From: Phytohabitans rumicis
GTDB taxonomy: Bacteria; Actinomycetota; Actinomycetes; Mycobacteriales; Micromonosporaceae
Direction of reading: 5' to 3'
Assembly: GCF_011764445.1 (NCBI RefSeq)
Contig: NZ_BLPG01000001.1
Location: 62,001 to 126,000, forward strand
DNA length: 64,000 nt
Shown: in pieces, positions 26,539 to 34,938 of the stretch
Layout: each line of letters starts with the position of its first letter
Position numbering within the stretch: position 1 is the stretch's first letter
The notes under the pieces: generated by a model
The model's input: the letters and a program-made list of their open reading frames with translations, nothing else
Database searches by the model: none
Told to the model about the DNA's origin: nothing
Program-made: the position numbers and the translations under genes

Positions 26539-28035
26539 GTGGAGACGCTCATACCTGCCACGGGCACCACGAGGGCGAAACGGGCACACGCGGCCGGTAG
26601 CCGCTTCCTGCGGGGGCGGCGCGCCAAGCTGCTGGCCTTCGGCCTGGTACCGCTGCTGGCCCTCCCGCTGGCGGTGCTGTTGCTGCCGCTGCCCTTCCTG
26701 GACGGCTACCTCGCCGGCCTGGTCACCGAGCGGGTGTCCAGCCAGGTCGCCTGCCCCGGCAGCCTCGCGCAGCCGCCGACGGTCACGGTCGGCGGCGGCC
26801 GCCTCGTCCCGCAACTGCTGCGCCAGCGTATGTCCGAGGTGCGGCTGACCGTGCCGGACGTGACCATCGGCGACACCCAGCACGCCACCTTCGACGCCAC
26901 GCTGCGCGACGTCAGCCAGCCCGAGCCGGGCACCACCCGCGTCGGCAGCATGGACGCGTCCATCACGGTCGGCTTCGCCAACATGCCGACCACGCCGGGC
27001 GAGCCGCCGACCACGTACGGGCAGGCTCCGGACGGCCAGCTGACCGTCAAGACGGTGTCTCCGGCGGAGAACGCGAAGAACGTCACGGCCAAGCTCTTCC
27101 TGAAGATGGAGCTGCGCGGCGAGTCGGTCGTGGCGGTGCCGCAACGGCTGCAACTGTTCGGCAAGACGTTGCCGGCCAACCAGGTCGCCAGCCTGGCCGG
27201 CGGGGAACGCAAGCAGGAGCTGCCCGCGCTGCCGGCCGGGGTGACCTACAAGTCGATCACCCCGAAGGCGGACGGCGTACACGTCGAGCTCGGCGGCGTC
27301 GCCGTCGAGCCGCTGACCAACCTCCCCAAGGAGGTGGACGGCCGCGCGGTCACCTACCAGGCCGCGAACGGGCTGCTGGGCATCTCCACCGCGCTGAGCG
27401 TGGAGCCGATCGTCAACATCCCGCTGACCATCCACACCGCGCCCCGGCTGAGCGGCGGCACGCTGAACCTGGTGCCGCAGTCGGTCGAGATCCTCGGCGC
27501 CAACCGCCCGCCCGACGACCTGCTCGCCAGGCTGGTGCTGAGCCAGATCAAGCAGGAGTCGCTCAGTCGCGAGCTGCCCGCGCTGCCCAGTGGGGTGCGG
27601 TACCGGTCGGTGAGCGTCGACAGCGGCGGCGTCAAGGTGGCCGTGGGCGGCGTCACCGTCCAGCCGTTCTCCGAACTGTCCACCGGTGACGGCCGGCCGA
27701 CCACGTTCGGCGCAGAGGGCGGGCTGCTGACCGCGACCACCAAGGGCGGCAACCCGGACGGCACGCCGACCCCCATCGTCCTCTACGCCAAGCCCACGAT
27801 CGCCGGCGCGAAGCTCGACATCGCGCCGCAGCAGATCGAGATGTTCGGCTTCCTCTTCCCGGCCGACAACGTGCTGTCCCAGGTGCGGGCGCGGGAGACC
27901 TCGTACCCGCTGCAGGCCCTGCCGGCCAACCTGGAGTACCGCGCGGTCGAGGTCCTCCCCGAAGGGCTGCGGATCACGCTGAGCGGCAAGGACGTGACCC
28001 TCCAGAAGGGGCAGCTGACCGGCAGCACCTGCTGA
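26539..28035 (+). CDS. LmeA-like DUF2993 lipid-binding protein with three internal repeats
   Basis: A 498-residue protein with an N-terminal cytoplasmic basic segment, one membrane anchor (LLAFGLVPLLALPLAVLLLPL) and a long extracytoplasmic part. That part holds three DUF2993 units; each ends with a similar motif: LPALPAGVTYKSITP, LPALPSGVRYRSVSV and LQALPANLEYRAVEV. DUF2993/LmeA proteins bind phospholipids and, in mycobacteria, assist lipomannan elongation. GTG at 26539 is chosen because GGGAGG lies six bases upstream; an upstream TTG at 26509 lacks one. Its role here is likely envelope lipid handling. Confidence 0.8.
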   Translation: METLIPATGTTRAKRAHAAGSRFLRGRRAKLLAFGLVPLLALPLAVLLLPLPFLDGYLAGLVTERVSSQVACPGSLAQPPTVTVGGGRLVPQLLRQRMSEVRLTVPDVTIGDTQHATFDATLRDVSQPEPGTTRVGSMDASITVGFANMPTTPGEPPTTYGQAPDGQLTVKTVSPAENAKNVTAKLFLKMELRGESVVAVPQRLQLFGKTLPANQVASLAGGERKQELPALPAGVTYKSITPKADGVHVELGGVAVEPLTNLPKEVDGRAVTYQAANGLLGISTALSVEPIVNIPLTIHTAPRLSGGTLNLVPQSVEILGANRPPDDLLARLVLSQIKQESLSRELPALPSGVRYRSVSVDSGGVKVAVGGVTVQPFSELSTGDGRPTTFGAEGGLLTATTKGGNPDGTPTPIVLYAKPTIAGAKLDIAPQQIEMFGFLFPADNVLSQVRARETSYPLQALPANLEYRAVEVLPEGLRITLSGKDVTLQKGQLTGSTC

Positions 28036-28078
28036 TCATCCAAGATCCGTGGCTTGACGGCGCCGACCAACCAAACCA

Positions 28079-28092
28079 AACTTGGTTCAGTT
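28079..28092 (+). promoter_or_regulatory. AACTGAnnTCAGTT-type operator, HAD-SDR-MDR operon
   Basis: AACTTGGTTCAGTT matches 12 of 14 positions of the dyad shared by seven promoters in 28-56 kb. It lies 20-40 bp downstream of a TTGACG -35 candidate (28054-28059) and 27 bp before the GTG of the HAD gene, a position where a repressor would block transcription. Confidence 0.65.
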
Positions 28093-28119
28093 AGGTGGAG
28101 GTTGACTGGAGGCTGTCCG

Positions 28120-28728
28120 GTGCGAGGGCTCTTGGTGGACTACGGTGGCGTGCTCACCACGAGCGTCTTCGCGTCGTTCGCGGCCTTCTGCCGGGCCGAA
28201 GGGCTGCCGGACGACCGGGTCGTGGACCTGCTGCGCGGGCCGGCTCAGCCGCTGCTCGCCGGCCTGGAGGACGGCACGCTGCCGGCCGCGTCGTTCGAGG
28301 CGGAGTTCGCGGCGCTGCTGGGCGTACCGGCCGGCGACCTCATCGCGCGGATGATGGCCGGCGCGACCGTCGACCGCCGCATGGCCGCCGCCGTGCGGCA
28401 GGCCCGCCGCCACGGCATCCGCACCGGGCTGGTCTCGAACTCCTGGGGCCTTTCCGGGTACGACCAGCCGCTGCTCGCGGAGCTGTTCGACGGCGTGGTG
28501 CTGTCCGCCGAGGCGGGCGTGCGCAAGCCCGCCCCCGAGATCTACCGGCTCGGCGCCGCGGCGGTCGGGCTGCCGCCGCGGGACTGCGTGTTCGTCGACG
28601 ACCTCGGCGGCAACCTCAAGCCGGCCGCGCGGCTGGGCATGGCGACGGTGCGCCACGACAACACCGCGGACACGATCGCCGCGCTGGAGCGGCTCTTCGG
28701 CAGGAAACTGGAGGACCCATGCGACTGA
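28120..28728 (+). CDS. HAD-like hydrolase resembling the N-terminal domain of ACAD10
   Basis: A 202-residue HAD-superfamily protein. Motif I is LLVDYGGVL with Asp7, but the second aspartate of typical phosphatases is Gly, as in ACAD10-type domains. Motif II serine is in LVSNSWG, the lysine in RKPAPEIYRL, and motif IV is FVDDLGGNLKPAARLGM, very like the ACAD10 HAD domain and the epoxide hydrolase N-domain. GTG at 28120 follows GGAGG. It heads an operon with an SDR and an MDR enzyme. A role in removing phosphate from a phosphoacyl-CoA or phospho-acid is inference from the ACAD10 parallel. Confidence 0.8.
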   Translation: MRGLLVDYGGVLTTSVFASFAAFCRAEGLPDDRVVDLLRGPAQPLLAGLEDGTLPAASFEAEFAALLGVPAGDLIARMMAGATVDRRMAAAVRQARRHGIRTGLVSNSWGLSGYDQPLLAELFDGVVLSAEAGVRKPAPEIYRLGAAAVGLPPRDCVFVDDLGGNLKPAARLGMATVRHDNTADTIAALERLFGRKLEDPCD

Positions 28729-29459
28729 CCGGGAAGACGGCGCTGGTCACCGGCGCGACCGGCGGCATCGGCGCGGCGACCGCGCGCCGGCTGGCCGCCG
28801 AGGGCGCGGCGGTCGTGGTCACCGACCTGGACGCGGGGCGGTGCGCCGCGCTCGCCAAGGAACTGCGCGAGTCCGGGGCGAGCGCGGAGCCGTACGCGCT
28901 GGACGTCTCCGACGAAGGGGCGTGGGAGCGGGTCGTCGCCTCCCTGGGCGGCCTGCACGTGCTGGTCAACAACGCCGGCATCGGCCACTTCACGACCGTG
29001 GAGTCGGAGACGCTGGAGACCTGGCAGGAGGTGGAGGCGGTCACCCAGCGCGGTGTGTGGCTGGGCATGAAGCACGCCGGCCCGGTCATCGAGGCCACCG
29101 GCGGCGGCGCCATCGTCAACGTCTGCTCCATCTTCGGCACCGTCGGCGGCTTCGGGTCGAGCTTCTCGTACCACGCGGCCAAGGGCGCGGTCCGGGTGAT
29201 GACCAAGAACGCCGCCCTGCACTGGGCGGAGCGCGGCGTCCGCGTCAACTCGGTCCATCCCGGGTTCATCGCGACCGGCACGCTGATCGAGCGCACCAGC
29301 GGCACCCCGCGGGAGCGGGCGATGGTGGACGGTACGCCGATGCGCCGCCTCGGCCGGCCCGAGGAGGTGGCGGCGGCGATCGCGTTCCTGGCCAGCGAAG
29401 ACGCGACGTTCATGACCGGCAGCGAGCTCTACGTCGACGGCGGCTGGACGGCCCGGTGA
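28719..29459 (+). CDS. SDR-family oxidoreductase (hydroxyacyl-CoA/cyclic alcohol type)
   Basis: A 246-residue SDR. Cofactor loop TGATGGIG (about residues 12-19), NNAG, catalytic Tyr151/Lys155 in SYHAAKGAV and a C-terminal DGGWTAR. The VCSIFGTVGGFGSSF segment before the tyrosine resembles cyclohexanol and hydroxysteroid dehydrogenases. ATG at 28719 lies inside the end of the HAD gene (10-bp overlap), so the two are coupled. It likely oxidises a hydroxyl group of the pathway substrate. Confidence 0.85.
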   Translation: MRLTGKTALVTGATGGIGAATARRLAAEGAAVVVTDLDAGRCAALAKELRESGASAEPYALDVSDEGAWERVVASLGGLHVLVNNAGIGHFTTVESETLETWQEVEAVTQRGVWLGMKHAGPVIEATGGGAIVNVCSIFGTVGGFGSSFSYHAAKGAVRVMTKNAALHWAERGVRVNSVHPGFIATGTLIERTSGTPRERAMVDGTPMRRLGRPEEVAAAIAFLASEDATFMTGSELYVDGGWTAR

Positions 29460-30505
29460 CCCTGGGTTCAGTGACCAGCCGGGAGGTCTGGCCGGTCGCG
29501 TACCCGCGGGGCGAGGTGCGGCCGGCGGACTTCCGGCTGGTCGACGTGCCGGTGCCCGAGCCGGGTACGGGCGAGGTGCTGGTCCGCAACACGTGGACCT
29601 CGGTCGACGCCGCGCTCCGGCTGCGGCTGCGCGAGACGGCACCGCCTGGGTACTTCCCGGCGTTCCCGCTGGGACGACCGCTGGACGGAGTCATGACGGT
29701 CGGCGAGGTGGTGGCCTCCCACGCGGACGGCTTCGCCGCGGGCGACACGGTGTGGCACGCCGCCGGCTGGCGGGACTACGCGGTCGTCGCGGCCGGTCAG
29801 CCCGCGCTCGGCGGCGTGGGCACGCTGCGCCGGCTCGACGTGCGGGCCGCGCCGGCGCAGGCGTACCTCGGGGCGCTCGGCGCCAACGGGCTCACCGCGT
29901 ACGCCGGCCTGCTGCACGTGGCCGGGCTGCGCGACGGCGACGTCGTGTGGGTCTCCGCCGCGGCCGGCGCCGTCGGCAGCCTCGTCGCCCAGATCGCGAA
30001 GCTGCGCGGCCACCGCGTCATCGGCAGCGCCGGCTCCGCCGCGAAGGTGCGCTACCTGCTGGACGAGGTCGGCGTGGACGCCGCGTTCGACTACCGCGCC
30101 GGCCCGCTCCCCGACCTGCTGGCCGAGGCGGCACCGGACGGCGTCGACGTGTACTTCGACAACGTGGGCGGCGACCACCTCCGCGCCGCGATCGGCGCGC
30201 TGCGCCCGCACGGCCGCGTCGCGATCTGCGGCATGATCTCCGAGTACGCGGCGGAGCGGTCGGCGCCAGGCCCGGACAACCTGATGCTGGCGGTCACCAA
30301 GAGCCTGACGATCCGCGGGTTCCGGGCCAGCGCGATGGCGCACCTGATACCCGAGATGACCCGGGAGGTGGGCGCCTGGATCCGCGCCGGGCGGCTGCGC
30401 TACCGCGAGACGGTCGTCGACGGCCTGGAGCGGGCGCCGGCCGCGCTCGCCGGCCTGTTGCGTGGCGACAATACCGGCAAGACCCTGGTACGGATCACGC
30501 GGTAA
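29456..30505 (+). CDS. Zinc-independent MDR enoyl/alkenal reductase (CurA/PTGR-like)
   Basis: A 349-residue medium-chain reductase. No zinc cysteines are present; the NADPH loop is VSAAAGAVGSLVAQIAKL, followed by YFDNVGGDHLRAAI, a signature of leukotriene B4 12-hydroxydehydrogenase/CurA-type double-bond reductases. The family reduces alpha,beta-unsaturated ketones or aldehydes. GTG at 29456 overlaps the SDR stop. The 3' end overlaps the convergent EthD-type gene by 11 bp. Confidence 0.85.
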   Translation: MTLGSVTSREVWPVAYPRGEVRPADFRLVDVPVPEPGTGEVLVRNTWTSVDAALRLRLRETAPPGYFPAFPLGRPLDGVMTVGEVVASHADGFAAGDTVWHAAGWRDYAVVAAGQPALGGVGTLRRLDVRAAPAQAYLGALGANGLTAYAGLLHVAGLRDGDVVWVSAAAGAVGSLVAQIAKLRGHRVIGSAGSAAKVRYLLDEVGVDAAFDYRAGPLPDLLAEAAPDGVDVYFDNVGGDHLRAAIGALRPHGRVAICGMISEYAAERSAPGPDNLMLAVTKSLTIRGFRASAMAHLIPEMTREVGAWIRAGRLRYRETVVDGLERAPAALAGLLRGDNTGKTLVRITR

Positions 30506-30824
30506 ACAGCTCGGCCTCCGGCCCCATCACCGCGATCCGCCGGCCCCGCATCGGGCCGACATGCGCGATCGCGGCCTTCCACTCCGGGCTCGCCAGCGCA
30601 AGGTCGAGGTCCTCGGCGGTGTCGAAGCTCAGCACCGACAGCCCGTCCCAGCCCTCGGAGCGCGGCTCCAGCGCCCGGTCGACGGCCATGTGCCGCCATC
30701 GCCGCAGGCCGGGCAGGGCCAGGGTGACGCCGGCGTGCTCGCCCCGCCACCACGCGATGAACTGCTCATGGCTCCACTCCGGCGGGCGCGACGCGAGCAC
30801 GACGAGGTTGTACACGGCGGTCAC
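30495..30824 (-). CDS. EthD-domain protein
   Basis: A 109-residue dimeric alpha-beta barrel-type protein. It starts AVYNLVVLASRPPEWSHEQF with FIAWWRGEHAGVTLALPGLRRW, the EthD pattern. EthD-type proteins accompany ring-oxidising or hydroxylating pathways and may act as isomerase-like or binding enzymes. GTG at 30824 overlaps the stop of the preceding SnoaL-like gene once that gene's frame is corrected. Precise reaction unknown. Confidence 0.8.
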   Translation of the reverse strand: MTAVYNLVVLASRPPEWSHEQFIAWWRGEHAGVTLALPGLRRWRHMAVDRALEPRSEGWDGLSVLSFDTAEDLDLALASPEWKAAIAHVGPMRGRRIAVMGPEAELFTA

Positions 30825-31191
30825 TCCCCGCCGGAAACGCGACGCCGGGGGAACGGCCGATGATGAGCCGGCGGAGCCGACCCTGGCCGTCCAGCAGCGC
30901 GGAGGCGACGAAGCTCGCCTCCCACTCGCCGAGCCGGATCACCTCGCCGAGCGCGAACTCGGTCTCGCCGCTCGCGCCGGTGGCCAGCAGCCGGTGCACG
31001 CGGGTGCCCTTCTCGCGCTGCTCCAGGTAGCCCACCATCGCGTCCCGGCCGCCGGCGAAGTCGCGGGCGGTGGTGTCGTCGCCGGTGGAGAAGACGACGG
31101 AGAACTGGAAGTCCTCGGCGAGCAGGCCGAGGACGTCGTCGGGTACATCGCTGTCCATGATCTCGAACCAGCGGACCAGCACCGCGGGCAC
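30821..31191 (-). CDS. SnoaL/NTF2-like protein (one frameshift)
   Basis: A cone-shaped NTF2-fold protein, about 123 residues, with WFEIMDSDVPDDVLGLLAED at the start and a RDAMVGYLEQREKG helix, like SnoaL-type polyketide cyclases, limonene epoxide hydrolases and ketosteroid isomerase relatives. As written it runs past the EthD start; adding one G to GGGGG at 30847-30851 puts the TGA at 30821-30823 in frame, overlapping the EthD GTG. It could isomerise or hydrate a cyclic intermediate. A paralogous gene lies at 43935. Confidence 0.72.
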
Positions 31192-31196
31192 TCCCT

Positions 31197-31210
31197 TCCT
31201 GAATTCAGTT
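31197..31210 (-). promoter_or_regulatory. AACTGAnnTCAGTT-type operator, SnoaL-EthD unit
   Basis: TCCTGAATTCAGTT, 12 of 14 matches to the shared dyad, six bases upstream of the SnoaL-like start codon. Its last base is also the first base of the tetR stop anticodon region, so the operator is embedded in the 3' end of the regulator gene. Confidence 0.6.
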
Positions 31211-31824
31211 CAAGATAGCACCATGCGCAAGGCGCAGCCGGCGTAGAAATCGCGGACCGCCGCCAGGTCCAGCCGCCCGCCCCAGCGGTACCACCGCCAG
31301 ACGCTCACCAGCAGGCCCAGCACGGCCTGGGCGAGCGTGTGCGGGTCGCGGGCCGGGAACGCGCCGGCCGCCATCCCGCGGTCGAGCAGCCCGGTCCAGG
31401 CCATCTCGATGTCGTGCACCAGGGCGCGGGCGGCCTGCCGGGACTCCTCCTCGCGGGCCGAGGCGCGCGGGATCTCCAGCAGGTCGATGTGGTTCTGCAG
31501 GATGCGCATCTGCAGGACCTCGCGCTCGGTGACGTCGAACGCGCCGGCCAGCGCCGCCCGCAGGCCGTCCGCCGGGTCGACGCCCGCGGTCGCCTCCAGG
31601 AAGCGCTCGTGGGAACGGTGCAACTCGGCGTGCATGATGGTCAGCAGGCAGTGCGCTTTGGACTCGAAGTAGTGGTAGAGCGCCGTCTGCCCGATACCGA
31701 CCCGGTCGGCCACGGTCGACCACTTCGTCGCCTCGTACCCGAACTCGCCGAAGCAGCCGACGGCGGCCGCGAGGATCGCGGCGCGCTTGGACCGCGGGCC
31801 GGCGTCACTGTCCATGATGGTCAT
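31210..31824 (-). CDS. TetR-family regulator, paralogue A of the catabolic regulon
   Basis: A 204-residue TetR protein. The HTH region (ATKWSTVADRVGIGQTALYH then YFESKAHCLLTIM) is nearly identical to that of the TetR at 44333, and it begins with the same PRSKRAAIL. The C-terminal helices (RILQNHIDLLEIPRASAREE) form the ligand pocket. It overlaps the SDR gene upstream by ATGA and so shares its promoter at the 32634 operator. It probably binds AACTGAnnTCAGTT and responds to a CoA-ester or pathway intermediate. Confidence 0.88.
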   Translation of the reverse strand: MTIMDSDAGPRSKRAAILAAAVGCFGEFGYEATKWSTVADRVGIGQTALYHYFESKAHCLLTIMHAELHRSHERFLEATAGVDPADGLRAALAGAFDVTEREVLQMRILQNHIDLLEIPRASAREEESRQAARALVHDIEMAWTGLLDRGMAAGAFPARDPHTLAQAVLGLLVSVWRWYRWGGRLDLAAVRDFYAGCALRMVLS

Positions 31825-32618
31825 CGGGTACCCCTCCAGGCGAGCGAGCCGCCGTCGATGAGCCAGACCGCGCCGTTGACGTACGCGGCCTCCGCGCTGG
31901 CCAGGAAGCAGACCAGGTGCGCGATGTCGTCCGGCTGCCCGATGCGGGAAACCAGTTGGGTCCGGGCGAGCGTGCGCAGCCGCGCCTCCCGGTCGTCCCC
32001 CGCCGCGAGGTAGTCCTCGACCATGCGGGTCTCGGTGGCGCTCGGGCAGTAGCAGTTGACCCGGATGCCGTACGGGGCCAGCTCGACGGCGAGGTTCTTG
32101 GTGAGCAGCGCGAGGCCGCCCTTGCTGGCGCCGTACGCGAGGCTGGACATGCCGCCGACCCACGAGCCGGTGGAGCCGGCGTTGATGATGGAGGGGCCGT
32201 GCCGGCTCTTCTTCAGGTACGGCACGGCGAACTTGGCGCACAGCCACGGCCCGCGCAGGTTGACCGCGACGACCCGGTCCCAGGCGTCCAGCGGCATCTC
32301 CTCGATCGACACCGGTACGCCCAGCGCGGTCTCGTGGACGCCCGCGTTGTTGTGCAGCACGTCGATCCCGCCGTACGCCTCGTCGGCCGCGCGCATCAGG
32401 TCGCGCACCTGGTCCGGGTCGGTCACGTCGCAGTGCCGGTACGTCGCGCGGCCACCGGCGGCGGCGATGTCCTCGGCCGTACGCGCGCCCGCGCCGTCGT
32501 CGACGTCGGCCACCACGACGCTGGCTCCCCGGGCCGCCGCCATCCGCGCCGTGGCCGCCCCGATGCCCTGCGCCGCACCGGTGATTACGAAGGTCATGCC
32601 GTCCAGTCGAGCGCTCAT
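31821..32618 (-). CDS. SDR-family oxidoreductase
   Basis: A 265-residue SDR. TGAAQGIG at residues 13-20, variant HNNAG, catalytic Tyr162/Lys166 in AYGASKGG and end DGGSLAWRGTR. The VNCYCPSATETRMVEDYL stretch is typical of SDRs in cyclic-terpene and steroid-type clusters. ATG at 32618 is chosen (AAGGGTGGCG before it). It is the first gene of the unit with TetR A and is divergent from the ABC importer genes, sharing the operator at 32634. Confidence 0.85.
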   Translation of the reverse strand: MSARLDGMTFVITGAAQGIGAATARMAAARGASVVVADVDDGAGARTAEDIAAAGGRATYRHCDVTDPDQVRDLMRAADEAYGGIDVLHNNAGVHETALGVPVSIEEMPLDAWDRVVAVNLRGPWLCAKFAVPYLKKSRHGPSIINAGSTGSWVGGMSSLAYGASKGGLALLTKNLAVELAPYGIRVNCYCPSATETRMVEDYLAAGDDREARLRTLARTQLVSRIGQPDDIAHLVCFLASAEAAYVNGAVWLIDGGSLAWRGTR

Positions 32619-32633
32619 CGCCACCCTTGCCAA

Positions 32634-32647
32634 AACCGAGTTCAGTT
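32634..32647. promoter_or_regulatory. AACTGAnnTCAGTT-type operator between SDR-tetR and the importer operon
   Basis: AACCGAGTTCAGTT, 13 of 14 matches to the shared dyad. It lies 16 bp upstream of the SDR start and about 80 bp upstream of the solute-binding protein gene, so it could repress both divergent operons. Confidence 0.7.
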
Positions 32648-32728
32648 TGGTAACTTCCTCGAAATCTTAGCTAGCCGGGCCCCTGTCCAGCAAGAACGCT
32701 AAGCCGGTTTCACTTTAGGGAGCCGAGT

Positions 32729-33790
32729 ATGGGAGCCAATTCGAGACGGCGCGGGGGCTTTCCCCTCGTCCTGCTGCTGATAACCACCCTGATGGTCGCC
32801 GCGTGCGGCGGCGGCAACGACGACAAGTCCGACACCGTGGTGTCGGCCGACGCCGGCATCGACGCGCTGGTCGCCGCGGCCAAGAAGGAAGGCAAGGTCA
32901 CCATCTACTCGGCGCAGGGCCTGGACGCGCTGAACAACTTCGCCGCCGAGTTCGAGAAGGAATACCCGGGGATCGACGTGGAGACCGTCCGCGGCGTCGA
33001 CGGCGACCTGAGCGTCAAGGTCGAGACCGAGTTCCAGACCGGCAAGGGCATCGCCGACATGTACGTCAACGCGAGCCTGTCCTGGGTCCAGACGCAGGCC
33101 AAGGCGGGGCGCTTCCTCGCGCCGACCGGCCCCGAGCTGACCGGCAAGGGCACCTACGACGCCAAGCAGTACGTCCACGACGGCAACTACTTCGAGACCA
33201 ACTCGGCCGTGCTCACGTTCGGCTGGAACACCAAGCTGTACCCCAAGGGCCTGACCGACTACCCGGACCTGCTCGACCCGGCGCTCACCGGCAAGATCGG
33301 CGTCATCGAGCCCACCGCGCCGTCGATCGTCGACTTCTACCTGTGGCTGGAGGAGACGTACGGCGCCGACTTCGTGACCAAGCTGGCCGCGCAGAAGCCG
33401 CGCATCTACCCCAGCTCGCTGCCGATGGGTGAGGCGATGGCGTCCGGCGAGATCGCCGCCGGCAGCTTCGTGGCGCCGATCGCGCTGGTGCCCGCCAAGG
33501 CCAAGGGCGCACCGGTGGACTTCAAGATGCCGCCGAGCGGCGCCTGGGGCTCCCGGTACTACGGCATGGTGCTCAAGAGCGGCCCGCACCCGAACGCCGC
33601 CCAGCTCCTGGCCAACTTCATGGTGACCGAAAAGGGGCAGGAGCTGATCACCCCGTCGGCCGGTTCCGTGCTGGCCAACGTGCCGGGCACGCTGATCACG
33701 AACGACAAGGTCCGCCTCCAGGACCCGTCCAAGCTCACGCCGGACGCCGTGGCCGCGTACCAGAAGAAGTGGAAGTCCCTCTTCCAGTAA
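32729..33790 (+). CDS. ABC importer solute-binding lipoprotein (iron/Fbp-type family)
   Basis: A 353-residue lipoprotein with signal peptide and lipobox LMVAAC (Cys near residue 26). The mature part begins VVSADAGIDALVAAAKKEGK and has VTIYSAQGLDALNNFAAEFEKE split over strands typical of family-1 ferric-iron/thiamine-type binding proteins. The tyrosines used for ferric iron are not clearly placed, and the gene sits at the head of a catabolic operon, so an organic acid ligand is more likely than iron. It delivers substrate to the two genes downstream. Confidence 0.85.
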   Translation: MGANSRRRGGFPLVLLLITTLMVAACGGGNDDKSDTVVSADAGIDALVAAAKKEGKVTIYSAQGLDALNNFAAEFEKEYPGIDVETVRGVDGDLSVKVETEFQTGKGIADMYVNASLSWVQTQAKAGRFLAPTGPELTGKGTYDAKQYVHDGNYFETNSAVLTFGWNTKLYPKGLTDYPDLLDPALTGKIGVIEPTAPSIVDFYLWLEETYGADFVTKLAAQKPRIYPSSLPMGEAMASGEIAAGSFVAPIALVPAKAKGAPVDFKMPPSGAWGSRYYGMVLKSGPHPNAAQLLANFMVTEKGQELITPSAGSVLANVPGTLITNDKVRLQDPSKLTPDAVAAYQKKWKSLFQ

Positions 33791-33798
33791 GGATTCCG

Positions 33799-34938
33799 AT
33801 GTCCCAGGTGCGGATCGAGGGCCTGACCAAGCGGTTCGCCGGCAAGCCGCCGGCGGTCGCGGTGGACGGCCTGTCGCTGGAGATCGAGTCGGGCGAGTTC
33901 GTCGTGCTGCTCGGCCCCAGCGGCTGCGGGAAGATCACCACGCTGCGTAGCCTGGCCGGCCTGGAAACGCCCGACGAGGGACGTATCTCGCTGGGCGGCC
34001 AGACCGTGCTGGACGTGCGCGCAAAGGTCAACCTGCCGCCGAACAAGCGGCGGATCGGGATGGTCTTCCAGTCGTACGCCCTCTGGCCGCACATGACGGT
34101 ACGCCGCAACATCGGGTACCCGCTGCGGGCCCGCCGGGTGGGCCGCGACCAGTCGCGGGAGTGGATCGAGGAGACGGCGCGGTTGGTCGACTGCGCCGGC
34201 CTCCTCGACCGCTACCCCGCGCAGCTGTCCGGCGGGCAGCAGCAGCGGGTCGCACTGGCCCGCGGCCTGGTGGCCCGGCCCGACCTGGTCCTGTTCGACG
34301 AGCCGATGAGCAACCTCGACGCCCGCCTGCGCGACCAGGTCCGCGCCCAGCTGCACGAGCTGCACGCGCGGTTGGGCTTCACCGCCGTGTTCGTCACCCA
34401 CGACCAGAGCGAGGCGCTGGCCCTGGGCGACCGCCTGGCCATCATGCGGGCGGGCCGGATCGAGCAGCTCGACACGCCGCAGCGGGTGTTCGAGGAGCCG
34501 GCCACCGAGTACGTCGCCGGGTTCATCGGCATGTCGAACCGGCTGGTCCTGCGCCGCACCGGCGGTGGCTGGGCCGCCGGCGACGAGCCGGTGACCGGCG
34601 ACATTCCGGTGCCGCGGGAGCACGCCGAGGTCGCGGTCCGGCTGCGCCCCGACGACGTGCTGCTGGCCCAGCCCGACCAGCGGCCGCCCCCGGGCGCGAT
34701 CGGCCTGCCCGCGCAGGTCGTCGACGCGCAGTTCGGCGGCCGGCACATGGACGTGGTGGTCTCGGCCGGCGGCACCCGCCTACACGCCAAGACGCCCCTG
34801 GCCGGGAACGCCTGGGTCCGGCACCTCGCGGCGGGAGAGCCGGTGACGGCCTGGTACGCCGACCAGGCGGCCATCTACTACGGCGCCGGCGACGAACGGA
34901 TCGCCGGGCACCGGCCGGCCGCGGCAGTGGGGGCGTGA
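33799..34938 (+). CDS. ABC importer ATP-binding protein with altered Walker A
   Basis: A 379-residue PotA/FbpC-type ATPase with a C-terminal TOBE-like domain. Walker A reads GPSGCGKITTLR: the residue after the essential Lys45 is Ile46 (codon ATC, 33934-33936) instead of Thr/Ser, which normally holds Mg2+. All else is canonical: GMVFQSYALWPHM, LSGGQQQRVALA, VLFDEPMSNLDARLR, VFVTHDQSEAL. Either a C-to-T sequencing error or a genuine impaired ATPase. ATG at 33799 is nine bases after the binding-protein stop; the stop overlaps the permease ATG. Confidence 0.85.
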   Translation: MSQVRIEGLTKRFAGKPPAVAVDGLSLEIESGEFVVLLGPSGCGKITTLRSLAGLETPDEGRISLGGQTVLDVRAKVNLPPNKRRIGMVFQSYALWPHMTVRRNIGYPLRARRVGRDQSREWIEETARLVDCAGLLDRYPAQLSGGQQQRVALARGLVARPDLVLFDEPMSNLDARLRDQVRAQLHELHARLGFTAVFVTHDQSEALALGDRLAIMRAGRIEQLDTPQRVFEEPATEYVAGFIGMSNRLVLRRTGGGWAAGDEPVTGDIPVPREHAEVAVRLRPDDVLLAQPDQRPPPGAIGLPAQVVDAQFGGRHMDVVVSAGGTRLHAKTPLAGNAWVRHLAAGEPVTAWYADQAAIYYGAGDERIAGHRPAAAVGA

